A stretch of 64,000 bases of DNA from Granulicella sibirica (GTDB lineage: Bacteria > Acidobacteriota > Terriglobia > Terriglobales > Acidobacteriaceae). The notes below the pieces were generated by a model, which saw nothing but the letters and a program-made list of their open reading frames with translations, had not been told where the DNA came from and made no database searches. Of the stretch, positions 18,773 to 27,735 are shown one piece after another (the first letter of the stretch is position 1; every line of letters begins with the position of its first letter). The position numbers and the translations under genes were made by a program. The stretch is taken from assembly GCF_004115155.1 (NCBI RefSeq), contig NZ_RDSM01000003.1, positions 930,001 through 994,000 of the forward strand, read 5' to 3'.

Positions 18773-20500
18773 CTAAGTGCGACAGAGTTCGGCCGAGATC
18801 ACCTCGCGCCGGTCCAGTGCGATCTGCGCGATGTGATTCAGGTTCATCCGGTAGAAAGCTAAGGCGCCAACGGTCAGCACGGCGAACACCGGCACAGGGA
18901 CCCACGGCTCGTCGACATGATGCGCCAGATAAACGGTCGCGGCCCCAAGCGCAAGGCTCAGCAGCAGAAGCAGCAGCCCGATCAGCGCATTGAGCTGCCC
19001 CGGTCGCCCTTGCCGAAATTTGCCCAGGTCAACCAGCCGCGGCGCGTAGACCGACCGGATATTTCCCGCGGTCGTATTGAGGGTAAGCGTGAACGCAAGC
19101 CAAAGATAGATAGCAAGCAGCGTTGGTAGAGGAGGCATGGGCGCTGTCGACAGGACAATAGCCGACGCAAGCACCACTTCAACCAGGATGATGCTGACAC
19201 TGACGATGTTTTTCGCGATCACCACGTCGCGAAGCTGGATAGGCGCAAGGAAGTAGAGATTCACCCCCGGCCCCTCGGTGCCAAGGATGTTGTACATACT
19301 CACCGTAAACCCAAGCAGGATGTAAGCGAGCGCCGAGGGAAGAAGCCAGTCCTGCGAGCGGTGCATGATGCCCGACCGCGTCACCAGGATAAAGACCATG
19401 AAGATCGGGCTGATCATCGAGAGCAGCAGAGGCCCCGACCGCATCAGGTAGCGAAGATCCTTCACAACACAGGCGGCCACAATCGGCGAGAGCCAGCCAG
19501 CCTCGATCGATCGAGGCGTACCGACGAGCGCGGGAGCCTCAAACATCTCCGCCGTCGGCGCCGTCGTGGGCTCCGCGAAAGTTGCCATCGCCGGCGCCTC
19601 GCTGAAGCTCTCTCCCCGGAACTCCCCGCGAAGCCGCCTCGCGTACATGCCAAGGAAGCCAAGCCCGTATGCCAGGAGAGCGATAACCGGCGCGGCAGCC
19701 TGAGCCGCTGCGCCACGGCTGAACTGCGTGATTGCGGTAGCCGCAAGTCCAGGCGGAAGAGCATTGAGCATCGGTTCAGCCACATGCCCGTAGTGCTTCA
19801 TCGCCGCAACCTGCTGCGCATGCTTCGCCCGTGCAACCGCGTCATGCCGCTCACTGAACCCGGGGTTGAACGTGACGTTCAATACCTGGAAGCCAAGCAT
19901 CGCGATCACGAAGATCCCGATCAGCACCTCGCGCGTCTTCCGCTCCGCAAAGAAGCGATCGAACCATAGGAAGATCATCCGGAAGAAGAAGAGGATGGTG
20001 AGGTCGAGCAGAAGAAAGATCAACGCCGCAGGCAGAAAGAGCGACGGCCGCGCGATCCCCGCACCGATCGAGGCCGAAAGTAGCGCAAGCGTGCAGATCA
20101 CCGTCGGCGTATCGAGCAGGCTGAACACCAAGCGGATCAGCAGGTACGTCGAAAACCTCAGCGGGAACCGCAGAAGCATCGTCAGATCGAAGGTCGGAGC
20201 CGCTGCCTTCGCGCTGATGGTGAATGTCTGCCACACGCCATAGACGATCCACAGAAGCAGGGCGAAGTACTTGTAGTCGTTCTGGCTGACGATGTAGAAA
20301 GCCCCCGCCCCAGCCCCTACGATCGGTCCAATCGCGAGAACCGCCATGAATGGCAGCAGGAATAACCGGGCGACAAGCTCGCCCTTTCCGCCCTTGGTCC
20401 GGAACGAGCTGAGAAACAGGCGTCCCCGAAGCCACGCAATGGCAATAAGCTGCTCGCGCTGCGTTGGGAGGCGGGGAGCGCCTTCGCTTAGCCCAGCCAC
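18773..20500 (-). CDS. ABC transporter permease (ABC-2-like exporter)
   Basis: 575 residues with about ten or more hydrophobic segments grouped in two halves separated by a soluble stretch (around residues 290-350). No substrate-binding motif is recognisable. The start lies 13 bases inside the end of the ATPase gene, so the two are co-translated and form one exporter. Similar large permeases in acidobacteria are annotated as putative ABC exporters of unknown substrate. The paired ATPase belongs to the CcmA/NatA type, which normally drives export or membrane-protein remodelling. Confidence 0.8.
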   Translation of the reverse strand: MAGLSEGAPRLPTQREQLIAIAWLRGRLFLSSFRTKGGKGELVARLFLLPFMAVLAIGPIVGAGAGAFYIVSQNDYKYFALLLWIVYGVWQTFTISAKAAAPTFDLTMLLRFPLRFSTYLLIRLVFSLLDTPTVICTLALLSASIGAGIARPSLFLPAALIFLLLDLTILFFFRMIFLWFDRFFAERKTREVLIGIFVIAMLGFQVLNVTFNPGFSERHDAVARAKHAQQVAAMKHYGHVAEPMLNALPPGLAATAITQFSRGAAAQAAAPVIALLAYGLGFLGMYARRLRGEFRGESFSEAPAMATFAEPTTAPTAEMFEAPALVGTPRSIEAGWLSPIVAACVVKDLRYLMRSGPLLLSMISPIFMVFILVTRSGIMHRSQDWLLPSALAYILLGFTVSMYNILGTEGPGVNLYFLAPIQLRDVVIAKNIVSVSIILVEVVLASAIVLSTAPMPPLPTLLAIYLWLAFTLTLNTTAGNIRSVYAPRLVDLGKFRQGRPGQLNALIGLLLLLLSLALGAATVYLAHHVDEPWVPVPVFAVLTVGALAFYRMNLNHIAQIALDRREVISAELCRT

Positions 20501-21288
20501 GTCAACTCCCGCGCCGGCGCGTCGGCTGCATGGCGCGAGCCGACGACGCGGATAAAGATCTCCTCCAGCGTCAGGTGCTCGGGAGCCTCACCCGGTGCAG
20601 CCGCCGTCTGCACGCCCGCTCGAAGCTCTTCGAGCGACCCATGCGTGATCAGCCGGCCATGATCGATGATCGCAATATGCGAGCACAGCCGCTCGACGAT
20701 CTCGAGCACATGCGAGGTCAGAAAGATCGTCGCACCCCGAGCGATCATGCCTTGCAGCATGGCCTTGAGCGTTCCCGAAGCAATCGCGTCGACCCCTTCA
20801 AATGGCTCGTCGAGGAAGAGGATTCTGGGCCCATGAATCACGGCGGCGGCCAAAGCGATCTTCTTCTGCATTCCATGCGAGTAGTCGGTGATGAGCTTCT
20901 TCGGCTCGTTCGCCAGCCCCATGAACTCGAGCAACTCGGTCGTCCTGCGAACGGTCAGCGCCCGGTCCAGCCCATACATCTGCCCGACAAACCGGAGATA
21001 CTCCGCCCCGGTAAGTCGGCCAAAGAGCGCAAGCCCCTCAGGAACCACGCCAATCTGGCGTTTTACCTCTAACGGATGCGCGGTCGCATCAAGCCCAAGG
21101 ATCTCGATCGTCCCGGAGGTAGGGGCGAGAAGCCCGGTCAGCATCTTGATGGTGGTGGACTTCCCCGCGCCATTCGGTCCGAGGAAGCCGAAGAACTGCC
21201 CCGCGGCCACGGTCAGATTCACATCCTGAACGGCGGTGAAGTCTCCGAAACGGCGGGTCAAGCCGACGGTGCTGACGGCTGGTGTCAT
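20488..21288 (-). CDS. ABC transporter ATP-binding protein (CcmA/NatA type)
   Basis: 266 residues carrying a complete nucleotide-binding domain: Walker A GPNGAGKSTT, Q-loop around GVVPEGLALF, signature-like DYSHGMQKK, Walker B RILFLDEPFEG, and switch His in LTSHVLE. It energises the permease encoded by the overlapping downstream gene. The signature SHGMQ differs from canonical LSGGQ, as is common in ABC-2 exporters. Upstream sits an HU/IHF gene separated by a short gap holding an inverted repeat. Confidence 0.93.
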   Translation of the reverse strand: MTPAVSTVGLTRRFGDFTAVQDVNLTVAAGQFFGFLGPNGAGKSTTIKMLTGLLAPTSGTIEILGLDATAHPLEVKRQIGVVPEGLALFGRLTGAEYLRFVGQMYGLDRALTVRRTTELLEFMGLANEPKKLITDYSHGMQKKIALAAAVIHGPRILFLDEPFEGVDAIASGTLKAMLQGMIARGATIFLTSHVLEIVERLCSHIAIIDHGRLITHGSLEELRAGVQTAAAPGEAPEHLTLEEIFIRVVGSRHAADAPARELTWLG

Positions 21289-21307
21289 GGATGAGACTAA
21301 GAATACG

Positions 21308-21339
21308 TCAGCTGGCAGGTTTCGTGGACTGCCCGCCAG
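21308..21339 (-). terminator. Hairpin between HU gene and ABC operon
   Basis: AGCTGGC and GCCAGCT face each other around an 18-base loop that can extend the stem by two pairs after a mismatch. There is only a weak T-rich stretch after it on the minus strand, so a terminator for the HU/IHF gene is possible but unproven. Confidence 0.35.
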
Positions 21340-21346
21340 CTACGCC

Positions 21347-21694
21347 TTACATCGGTGGAGGATGATGCGGGTCTACGGAACCGGAGACTGAACCGGCACC
21401 ATTGGACCTCGTCTTCGCTTCGATGTTCACCATGTCCCGCAGTTCCTTCGCTGGTTTGAAGAAGGGAACGCGCTTTGCGGGAACATCCACCCGCGCCCCG
21501 GTCTTTGGGTTGCGTCCGATGCGCGGATTTCGTTTGCGCGTACGGAAACTTCCGAAGCCCCGGATCTCAACCTTGTCGTCAGCCTTGAGAGCGCCGATGA
21601 CAGCTTCAAACATGGTGTCGACGATCACTTCTCCGTCTCGCCGGGTGAGATCGCCGAGTGAGGTTACCTTGTCGACGAGGTCAGCTTTAGTCAT
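21347..21694 (-). CDS. HU/IHF-family DNA-binding protein
   Basis: 115 residues. The first 90 or so are a full HU/IHF fold: TKADLVDKV helix, then VEIRGFGSFRTRKRNPRIGRNPKTG, the DNA-inserting beta arm with its conserved Pro, and VPFFKPAKELRDMV. It binds and bends DNA as a nucleoid or architectural protein. The IHF-like GRNPKTGARVDVPA arm and the extra C-terminal tail ending HHPPPM are noteworthy; the tail is disordered and of unknown use. Choosing between HU and an IHF subunit is not possible from sequence alone. Confidence 0.93.
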   Translation of the reverse strand: MTKADLVDKVTSLGDLTRRDGEVIVDTMFEAVIGALKADDKVEIRGFGSFRTRKRNPRIGRNPKTGARVDVPAKRVPFFKPAKELRDMVNIEAKTRSNGAGSVSGSVDPHHPPPM

Positions 21695-21948
21695 AAGCGG
21701 CTCCAGTTTCTGTGGCGCATGAGTGTCTCTCAGATCTTAGGCGTAAACCCATGATCAGGATGGAAGTTGCGGTATGTAAAGGAGTTGGCAAAATAAAAAT
21801 GCGCACGGCGGGATCCCGCCGATTCGCTCAAAGGGGGTAGACGCACCGCCCGCGGATTTTGTCGCAGGCGCGGCCGTCGCCAATCGAAATTAGTTGTGGA
21901 CGTGGAGATTCTGACCGGCTGGACGCGTTCCGGGAGGCGTTTGCGCCT

Positions 21949-23025
21949 CTACTTCCACATGAAGTAGAAGCCGGGAGCCTGGTTCAGGATCTTCCCCGGA
22001 GTCGGGAACAGATCATCGGCGTCGCCATTCAGAAAGGCCGAGAGCCCCTTCTTGGTCGATGGCTTCACGATATCCGGCTCGCCCGAGATGCCGACATCCT
22101 TCGCCGTATCCATCAGCGCGATCCGATACCCGCCGACCTTATCGATCAGCCCGAGTGGCAGCGACTGCTGCCCCGTCCAGACCTGCCCGGTCGCAAGCGG
22201 ACGAATCTTGTCATCGGTCGTGTGACGCCCCTCTGCGACGTCGTGGATGAACTGGCCATACATATTGTCGACGAGCGATTGGAAGTAAGCCTGCTCCTTC
22301 GGCGTCAGATCGCGGCTCGGATCGCCCGCATCCTTCAACTCGCCCGCATGGATGATCACGTTCTTCAGCTTGGCCCAGCGCATCAGGTCGCCGTAGTTGG
22401 TCCACTCCATGATGACGCCGATCGACCCGACCACCGATGCGTCGTTCGCATAGATCTTGTCGCAGGCACTGGCGATGTAATAAGCGCCCGACGCTCCCAC
22501 CGACTCGACCGACGCAACGATCTTCTTATGCTTCTCCTGCCGTATGCGAAGAACCTCGTGATAGATCTCCTGCGAAGCAGCCGCCCCGCCACCAGGCGAA
22601 TTGATGTGCAGCAGAATCGCCTTCACCGAGCTATCGTCGCCGAACTTACGAAGCTGCGTGTCTACCTTGTCGGCATCGAGAATCACGCCATCGACATCGA
22701 TGACAGCGATCGAGCTACCGGTATTGAAGGTCGTGGTGGAGGTTCCAGTGAACGCACGGACGGTCGACCAGAGCATCGCGGTAATCAGCAGGGCGATCAC
22801 AGCCAGCGATCCACCAATCACCGCAACCCAGAACCATCCCGAACGCCGAGGGGCCAGCGCCGCCGGATAACCCGGATAAGCCGGCCGTCCATACGCACCC
22901 GGGTAGCCGCCGCCGTACACCGGGCCGTAATTCGGAGGAAAAGTCGAGCCGGAAGGCGCATTGCCCTGGGGATTCGCGGGAGGCGGAGGCGGCGGTGGTG
23001 GAGGCGAAGCGAAGTCTTCCGGCAT
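21949..23025 (-). CDS. sppA: Signal peptide peptidase SppA, S49 family
   Basis: 358 residues. A Pro/Gly/Tyr-rich cytoplasmic segment (residues 1-60) precedes one membrane helix (about 63-85) and a periplasmic S49 domain. The catalytic Ser is probably S179 in SVGASGAYYIAS and the general-base Lys K231 in GELKDAGDPSRDLTPKE, the short single-domain SppA arrangement. It degrades signal peptides released after secretion. The proline-rich N-terminus is longer than in typical short SppA proteins. Divergent from the glycosyltransferase gene at 23198. Confidence 0.93.
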   Translation of the reverse strand: MPEDFASPPPPPPPPPANPQGNAPSGSTFPPNYGPVYGGGYPGAYGRPAYPGYPAALAPRRSGWFWVAVIGGSLAVIALLITAMLWSTVRAFTGTSTTTFNTGSSIAVIDVDGVILDADKVDTQLRKFGDDSSVKAILLHINSPGGGAAASQEIYHEVLRIRQEKHKKIVASVESVGASGAYYIASACDKIYANDASVVGSIGVIMEWTNYGDLMRWAKLKNVIIHAGELKDAGDPSRDLTPKEQAYFQSLVDNMYGQFIHDVAEGRHTTDDKIRPLATGQVWTGQQSLPLGLIDKVGGYRIALMDTAKDVGISGEPDIVKPSTKKGLSAFLNGDADDLFPTPGKILNQAPGFYFMWK

Positions 23026-23197
23026 GATGGGTAAGTTTATCAGTACCGGAGGAGTGTCCTTTGCGGTCCTCGGAAGTCCGTACCCATGGCGCAGTGGTGA
23101 GTCATGGCTTATTTACAGTATGATCAACCACTGTGCTTGCGCCCGATCGATCCTTCGGTCAGGCGCCGCGTTTCCCGACAAACGAAGAAGGCCCGAC

Positions 23198-24013
23198 GTG
23201 ACGCATCCCCATCTCAGCATCGTAATCCCGGCGTATAACGAATGTGCCCGCATTGAGGCGACGCTGGAACGCGTGCTGGAGTGCGTTCAGCAGCGCGGAT
23301 GGGACGCCGAAGTCCTCGTGATCGACGACGGTTCGACCGACGAGACCCCGCAGATCGTTGAGCGCTGGATGAAGCTTCACCCGCGCCTTCACCTTCTCAA
23401 GAATCCCGGAAACCGTGGCAAAGGCTATAGCGTCCGCAGCGGCCTCCTTCAGGCGGCCGGTGACATCGTCATGTTCACCGACGCCGATCTCTCCGCGCCC
23501 ATGGAAGAAGCGGAACTCCTCTTCGCCGCCCTCGATCGCGGCGCGGACGTCGCGATCGGCTCGCGCTGGCTCGATAAGGCCCGTCAGACCGCCCACCAGC
23601 CGCTCTACCGCCGCTTTTTTGGCCGCTGTTTCAACGGCGTCGTGCGCCTCGCCATGGGTCTCCCGTTCAAGGACACCCAGTGTGGCTTCAAGGCGTTCAA
23701 GCGCCCCGTTGCCCAGATGATCTTCCGTCTCCAGCGTATTGAGCGCTGGGGCTTCGATCCCGAGATCCTGTACCTCGCCCGCAAACTGAAGTTCCGCGTC
23801 GAAGAGGTTCCCGTCACCTGGGGCCACGACGAGCGCAGCCGCATCAGCTACCTCAAAGACGGCATGAAGATGCTCGAAGAGGTCGGCGTCATCCGCTGGA
23901 ACAGCCTCGCCGGACGCTACGACGCGGCCATCGCTCTCAAGGACCTCCAGCGAGCCGGAGAAGCCGCTCCCCAGGGCCGTGCCCAGGTGGATGCGCGTGG
24001 TAAGGTCGGCTGA
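23198..24013 (+). CDS. Dolichol-phosphate-glucose/mannose synthase-like GT2 glycosyltransferase
   Basis: About 271 residues. GT2 blocks are clear: LSIVIPAYNECARIEATL, EVLVIDDGSTDET (nucleotide binding), MFTDADLSAPMEE (DxD-like metal site) and the acceptor region QCGFKAFKR with RIERWGFDPEILYLA. Members transfer a sugar from UDP or GDP to polyprenyl phosphate on the cytoplasmic membrane face. The GTG at 23198 is preferred because GAAGAAGG sits six bases upstream; an ATG at 23120 is in frame but lacks a ribosome site. Followed after 8 bases by a GT87-like membrane glycosyltransferase that could use its product. Confidence 0.88.
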   Translation: MTHPHLSIVIPAYNECARIEATLERVLECVQQRGWDAEVLVIDDGSTDETPQIVERWMKLHPRLHLLKNPGNRGKGYSVRSGLLQAAGDIVMFTDADLSAPMEEAELLFAALDRGADVAIGSRWLDKARQTAHQPLYRRFFGRCFNGVVRLAMGLPFKDTQCGFKAFKRPVAQMIFRLQRIERWGFDPEILYLARKLKFRVEEVPVTWGHDERSRISYLKDGMKMLEEVGVIRWNSLAGRYDAAIALKDLQRAGEAAPQGRAQVDARGKVG

Positions 24014-24021
24014 AAGCGGCT

Positions 24022-25347
24022 TTGCCGTCAGCTTCCACTTCCAGCCCCGGGGGATCGTTGACCATTCAGGATGCGCCGCGCACGCATGACAGGCGTCTGC
24101 TGATCTTCGTTCTGTGCAGCCTGCTCTCGGTGAACGTCGGCATCTGGGCCGTCTACCACCTGCTCCACCACGGCAGTCCCGAAAACATCAAGGGCGACCT
24201 CATCTCTTTCGCCCACATCGGCCAGTGGACCGACTCCTGGGAGCCGATGCTCCGCTCCCTCGACTACTTCAAGGCTCACCCCAACGAGCCGCTTTACTTC
24301 GCCAGGCTCTACGACACCCTCATCTACCCGCTCCCATCGCTCTTCCCCCTCGTCTTCCTCCGCAGGCTAGGCCTCGGCGAGACCGCCGTCCTCCGCGTCC
24401 TCGCCATCTGCTCCTGGGCCGCCGTCTGGCTCGTCGGGATGGTCTCGCTCGCCCTGGCGAAGATGCTCCTCGCCCGCAAAGGCGCAAAGCTTTCCGCCAG
24501 CTCCATAGCCGCCGTCATGCTGGCCTGCCTCGGCTTTTACCCTTTGCTAAAGGGATACGCCGTCGGCAACGCCCAGACCTTCCTCACCTTAGGCTTCGCG
24601 GCCCTTATCTTCGCCTGGTCCGCCGGCTGGGAGAAGACCTCCGGAGTCCTCGTCGCCGGCCTCACAATGGTGAAGCCCCAGTACGTCCTCCTCCTAGTTT
24701 GGCTGGCCCTCCGCCGTAAGTGGAGCGCCCTGGCAAGCGGCCTCCTCTTCGCCGCGATCATGTTCACCATCTCCATCGCCGTCTTCGGCCTGCAGAACAA
24801 CCTCGACTACATCAACGTCCTCGCCAGTCTCAGCCACAAGGCCCAATCGCACTTCGGCAACCAGTCCATGTTCGGCACGCTCAACCGCATGGTCTTCAAC
24901 GGCGAAAACCTCGAGTACCACCCCTTCGTCTACTCCCCCTACATCCCCTGGATCTATTACACGACGGTCGCCACCTCCCTCATCCTCGTCGCCTCCGCCC
25001 TGTTCTTCCCCTGGGGCGGCCTCAAGGGCTCCACCGCCGACCTAGCCGCCATGGGCATCATCTCCGTCGCAGCCTCGCCCATGGCGTGGGAGCACCACTA
25101 CGGCATCGTCTTCCCGATCTTCGCCTGGGTCTGGTTCTCTTACGGCTGTTGGCAGGACCGCAAGCCCTGGCTGCTCGCCCTCTCCTTCTTCCTCTGCGGA
25201 AACTTCCTCAGCCCCTTCAACCTCCTCTGGGACACACCCGTCCTCAACATCCTGCAGTCGTACATGTACATGGGAGCCCTTCTTCTCGTCTTTCTGCTCA
25301 TGCGCCTGAGCCGCACCCATCCCGGCACACCATCGCCCGTCATTTAG
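24022..25347 (+). CDS. GT87-like (DUF2029) integral membrane glycosyltransferase
   Basis: About 441 residues with nine to eleven membrane helices. An early outer-loop acidic pair near DLISFAHIGQ and the KPQ motif in TMVKPQYVLLLVWLAL are typical of GT87 polyprenyl-phosphate-dependent mannosyltransferases. It probably uses the lipid-linked sugar produced by the GT2 protein immediately upstream. The start is uncertain: TTG at 24022 gives this length, while a TTG at 24058 follows a GGGGGA stretch; no ATG is available near. Confidence 0.8.
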   Translation: MPSASTSSPGGSLTIQDAPRTHDRRLLIFVLCSLLSVNVGIWAVYHLLHHGSPENIKGDLISFAHIGQWTDSWEPMLRSLDYFKAHPNEPLYFARLYDTLIYPLPSLFPLVFLRRLGLGETAVLRVLAICSWAAVWLVGMVSLALAKMLLARKGAKLSASSIAAVMLACLGFYPLLKGYAVGNAQTFLTLGFAALIFAWSAGWEKTSGVLVAGLTMVKPQYVLLLVWLALRRKWSALASGLLFAAIMFTISIAVFGLQNNLDYINVLASLSHKAQSHFGNQSMFGTLNRMVFNGENLEYHPFVYSPYIPWIYYTTVATSLILVASALFFPWGGLKGSTADLAAMGIISVAASPMAWEHHYGIVFPIFAWVWFSYGCWQDRKPWLLALSFFLCGNFLSPFNLLWDTPVLNILQSYMYMGALLLVFLLMRLSRTHPGTPSPVI

Positions 25348-25371
25348 TCATCTGAAACCCTGAGGTCTTTC

Positions 25372-26286
25372 ATGCTGCGTTCCTTCTTCATCGCGCTTTC
25401 GACCAACAAATCCATGCGCGCCTTCTCCGAGCGCTCCACCATCGGCCGAACCATGTCGAGCCGCTTCGTCGCCGGCATGTCCGTCGAAGAAGCCTTGAGC
25501 GCCTGCGAGCAGCTCAACCGCGAAGGCATCGCCGCCTCCCTCGATTCGCTCGGCGAGAGCGTAGCCACCGAGGCCGAAGCCCAGAAGAGCGCCGCCATCT
25601 ACTTCCAGCTACTCGACGCCATCGAGTCCCGCAAGCTCAACGCCAACGTCAGCGTGAAGCTCACCCAGATGGGCATGGACTTCGACCCCGCCCTCGCCGA
25701 ACGCATCGTCGCCGGTATGGTCGAGCGCGCCGACCGCGCCAACTCCTTCGTCCGCATCGACATGGAAGGCTCCGGCTTCACCGAGGCCACCGTCGCCATG
25801 ACCGAGCGCCTCAATGCCCGCTGGCCCGGCCGCGTCGGCACCGTCCTCCAGGCCTATCTCTTCCGCACCGAGTCCGACGCCGAACGCCTCATCGCAAAGG
25901 GCATTCGCATCCGCCTCTGCAAAGGCGCCTACAAGGAGCCGCCCGAGATCGCCTTTCCCGAAAAGTCCGACGTCGACAAGAACTACGTCAAGCTCATGGA
26001 GCGGATGGTCACCTCGCCCGTCTTCTGCGGCATCGCCACCCACGACGAGGCCATCATCAACGCTCTCCGCCGCTTCGTCTCCGCCCACAACGTGCCGAAG
26101 TCAGCCTTCGAGTTCCAGATGCTCTACGGCATTCGTCGCGACCTGCAGCGGAAACTCGTCGCCGAGGGCTTCGGTGTCCGCGTCTACATTCCGTTCGGCA
26201 CCGAGTGGTACCCCTACTTCATGCGCCGTCTTGCCGAGCGCCCCGCGAACGTCCTCTTCCTCGCCAAAAACTTCTTCAAGAGCTAG
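25372..26286 (+). CDS. Proline dehydrogenase (monofunctional PutA-type)
   Basis: 304 residues forming a complete PRODH barrel, about the size of the Thermus/Bacillus single-domain enzymes. Conserved parts include NVSVKLTQMG, SFVRIDMEGSGFTE, RIRLCKGAYKEP and ATHDEAII, ending with FEFQMLYGIRRDLQ and VYIPFGTEWYPYFMRRLAERP, which bind FAD and proline. It oxidises proline to pyrroline-5-carboxylate and feeds electrons to the quinone pool. No P5C dehydrogenase gene lies beside it. It lies 24 bases after the GT87-like gene, so may share its transcript, although functions are unrelated. Confidence 0.93.
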   Translation: MLRSFFIALSTNKSMRAFSERSTIGRTMSSRFVAGMSVEEALSACEQLNREGIAASLDSLGESVATEAEAQKSAAIYFQLLDAIESRKLNANVSVKLTQMGMDFDPALAERIVAGMVERADRANSFVRIDMEGSGFTEATVAMTERLNARWPGRVGTVLQAYLFRTESDAERLIAKGIRIRLCKGAYKEPPEIAFPEKSDVDKNYVKLMERMVTSPVFCGIATHDEAIINALRRFVSAHNVPKSAFEFQMLYGIRRDLQRKLVAEGFGVRVYIPFGTEWYPYFMRRLAERPANVLFLAKNFFKS

Positions 26287-26305
26287 GGCACGTCTGATCT
26301 AGGCA

Positions 26306-26344
26306 TAAAAAATCCCACCCAGGCTCTGGAGACGCCCGGGTGGG
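26306..26344 (-). terminator. Intrinsic terminator of the uppS-cdsA-dxr-rseP operon
   Basis: On the minus strand a CCCACCCGGG / CCTGGGTGGG stem (one mismatch, 11-base loop) is followed by ATTTTTTATG. It lies 18 bases after the rseP stop and so ends the operon. There is no T-run on the plus side for the convergent proline dehydrogenase gene. Confidence 0.85.
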
Positions 26345-26362
26345 GAAGTGGATTCGAGATCG

Positions 26363-27718
26363 TTATCGCGCGACCAGCTTCGTCAGATCGTTGAAGATCA
26401 CAAACGCCGCGAAGCAAAGCAGCCCAACGAAAGCCACTTGGTAGATCCTCTCCTTGGCCACCTGGTTGATGTCACGCCGGAACAGGCTCTCAATGGCAAG
26501 GAAAAGAATCATGCCGCCGTCGAGGATCGGGATTGGCAGCAGATTGAAAATGCCAAGGTTGATCGAGATCCCCGCCATCAGTTCAATCAGGCGGCTCCAG
26601 CCCGGCGTCTGAAATGCCTCGTGAACCTGCTGCCCAATGCCGATCGGCCCGCTAAGCTGCTTCACCGACACGTGGTGCGTAAACATGCCCTTCAGCACAT
26701 CGCGGATCAGCAGGGAGTTTTTGGTGAAGAAGTTCCATGACTCGCCAAGTGCGCGCCCGAACGGAAGCTTCTCGATCACCACCGGAGGCTGCGTAATGCT
26801 GATGCCGATCCGATAGGCCTTCAGCCCCTGGACCTCGGTCATCTCGGGCGTAAGCGTCTTCTGGATCGTCTGCCCATCGCGCACGATGCTCAACTCGGCC
26901 GGTTTTCCTGCCTGGTCCTGCAGGTAGTCCAGCAGCGAAGCGAGCGAGTGAAGACTCACCCCATCGACCGCCGCGATAATATCCTTCGACTGCAGCCCGG
27001 CACGCTGTGCGGGCGTACCCGCCGTTACCTCGTTGATCTGAACCGGCGCATTCTGAATCCGTGGATCCAGCCCAAGCGTATCGAGCGTAAAGCGCTCGGC
27101 GGGTTCCTTCGAGTCGATGGTGATCGTCTTGTCGAGGCGCTGCCCGTCATGCAGGTACGAGAAGGGAACCGTCTGGTTCAGGTTCAGCAGCGAACGCAGC
27201 CCGATGTCTTCCCAGGTCGGCTTCTCGACGGTATCGAACCGGACAATCGTGTCTCCGGCCTGGATCCCCGTCTTCGCCGCAGGTGTGCTCGCCGAGATGT
27301 AATCGACGATCGCCGGTCCTTCCAGATAAAGCGGCCGCTCGTAGTGAGCCATGTACAGCCCCGTCATAATGACGAGCGCGAGGATGAAGTTGGCGAACGG
27401 ACCGGCCAGCGCGACCAGGATTCTCTGCCAGCGCGGATGCGCATTGAACTCGCCCGGATCGCCCGAAGGCTCCTCACCCGGGGTGTCGCCCGACATCTTC
27501 ACATAGCCGCCCAGCGGAAGAAGCGAGAGACGGTAGTCCGTATCGCCCCGGCGAAAGCCGAAAAGGCGCTTGCCAAAGCCGATTGAAAACGTCTCGACCC
27601 GGATGCCGCACAGCTTCGCGACCGCGAAGTGGCCGAACTCGTGGACCAGAACCATGATGCCGAGGACGATGAGCAACTCGACGACGGCGGATGCGGAGAG
27701 ATGGGAGAGCAGGGACAA
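26363..27718 (-). CDS. rseP: Site-2 zinc metalloprotease RseP
   Basis: 451 residues with membrane helices at both ends. The zinc site HEFGH is at residues 26-30 and the second metal-binding motif, PIPILDGGMILF, lies in a C-terminal helix. Two PDZ domains occupy the periplasmic middle (around 120-310: AGDTIVRFDTV and LQSKDIIAAVDGVSL). S2P proteases cut anti-sigma factors within the membrane to release an envelope-stress sigma factor. It is the last gene of the cluster uppS-cdsA-dxr-rseP, 17 bases after dxr, and is followed by a terminator. Confidence 0.95.
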   Translation of the reverse strand: MSLLSHLSASAVVELLIVLGIMVLVHEFGHFAVAKLCGIRVETFSIGFGKRLFGFRRGDTDYRLSLLPLGGYVKMSGDTPGEEPSGDPGEFNAHPRWQRILVALAGPFANFILALVIMTGLYMAHYERPLYLEGPAIVDYISASTPAAKTGIQAGDTIVRFDTVEKPTWEDIGLRSLLNLNQTVPFSYLHDGQRLDKTITIDSKEPAERFTLDTLGLDPRIQNAPVQINEVTAGTPAQRAGLQSKDIIAAVDGVSLHSLASLLDYLQDQAGKPAELSIVRDGQTIQKTLTPEMTEVQGLKAYRIGISITQPPVVIEKLPFGRALGESWNFFTKNSLLIRDVLKGMFTHHVSVKQLSGPIGIGQQVHEAFQTPGWSRLIELMAGISINLGIFNLLPIPILDGGMILFLAIESLFRRDINQVAKERIYQVAFVGLLCFAAFVIFNDLTKLVAR

Positions 27719-27735
27719 AAGCTTACCTCGTTGAC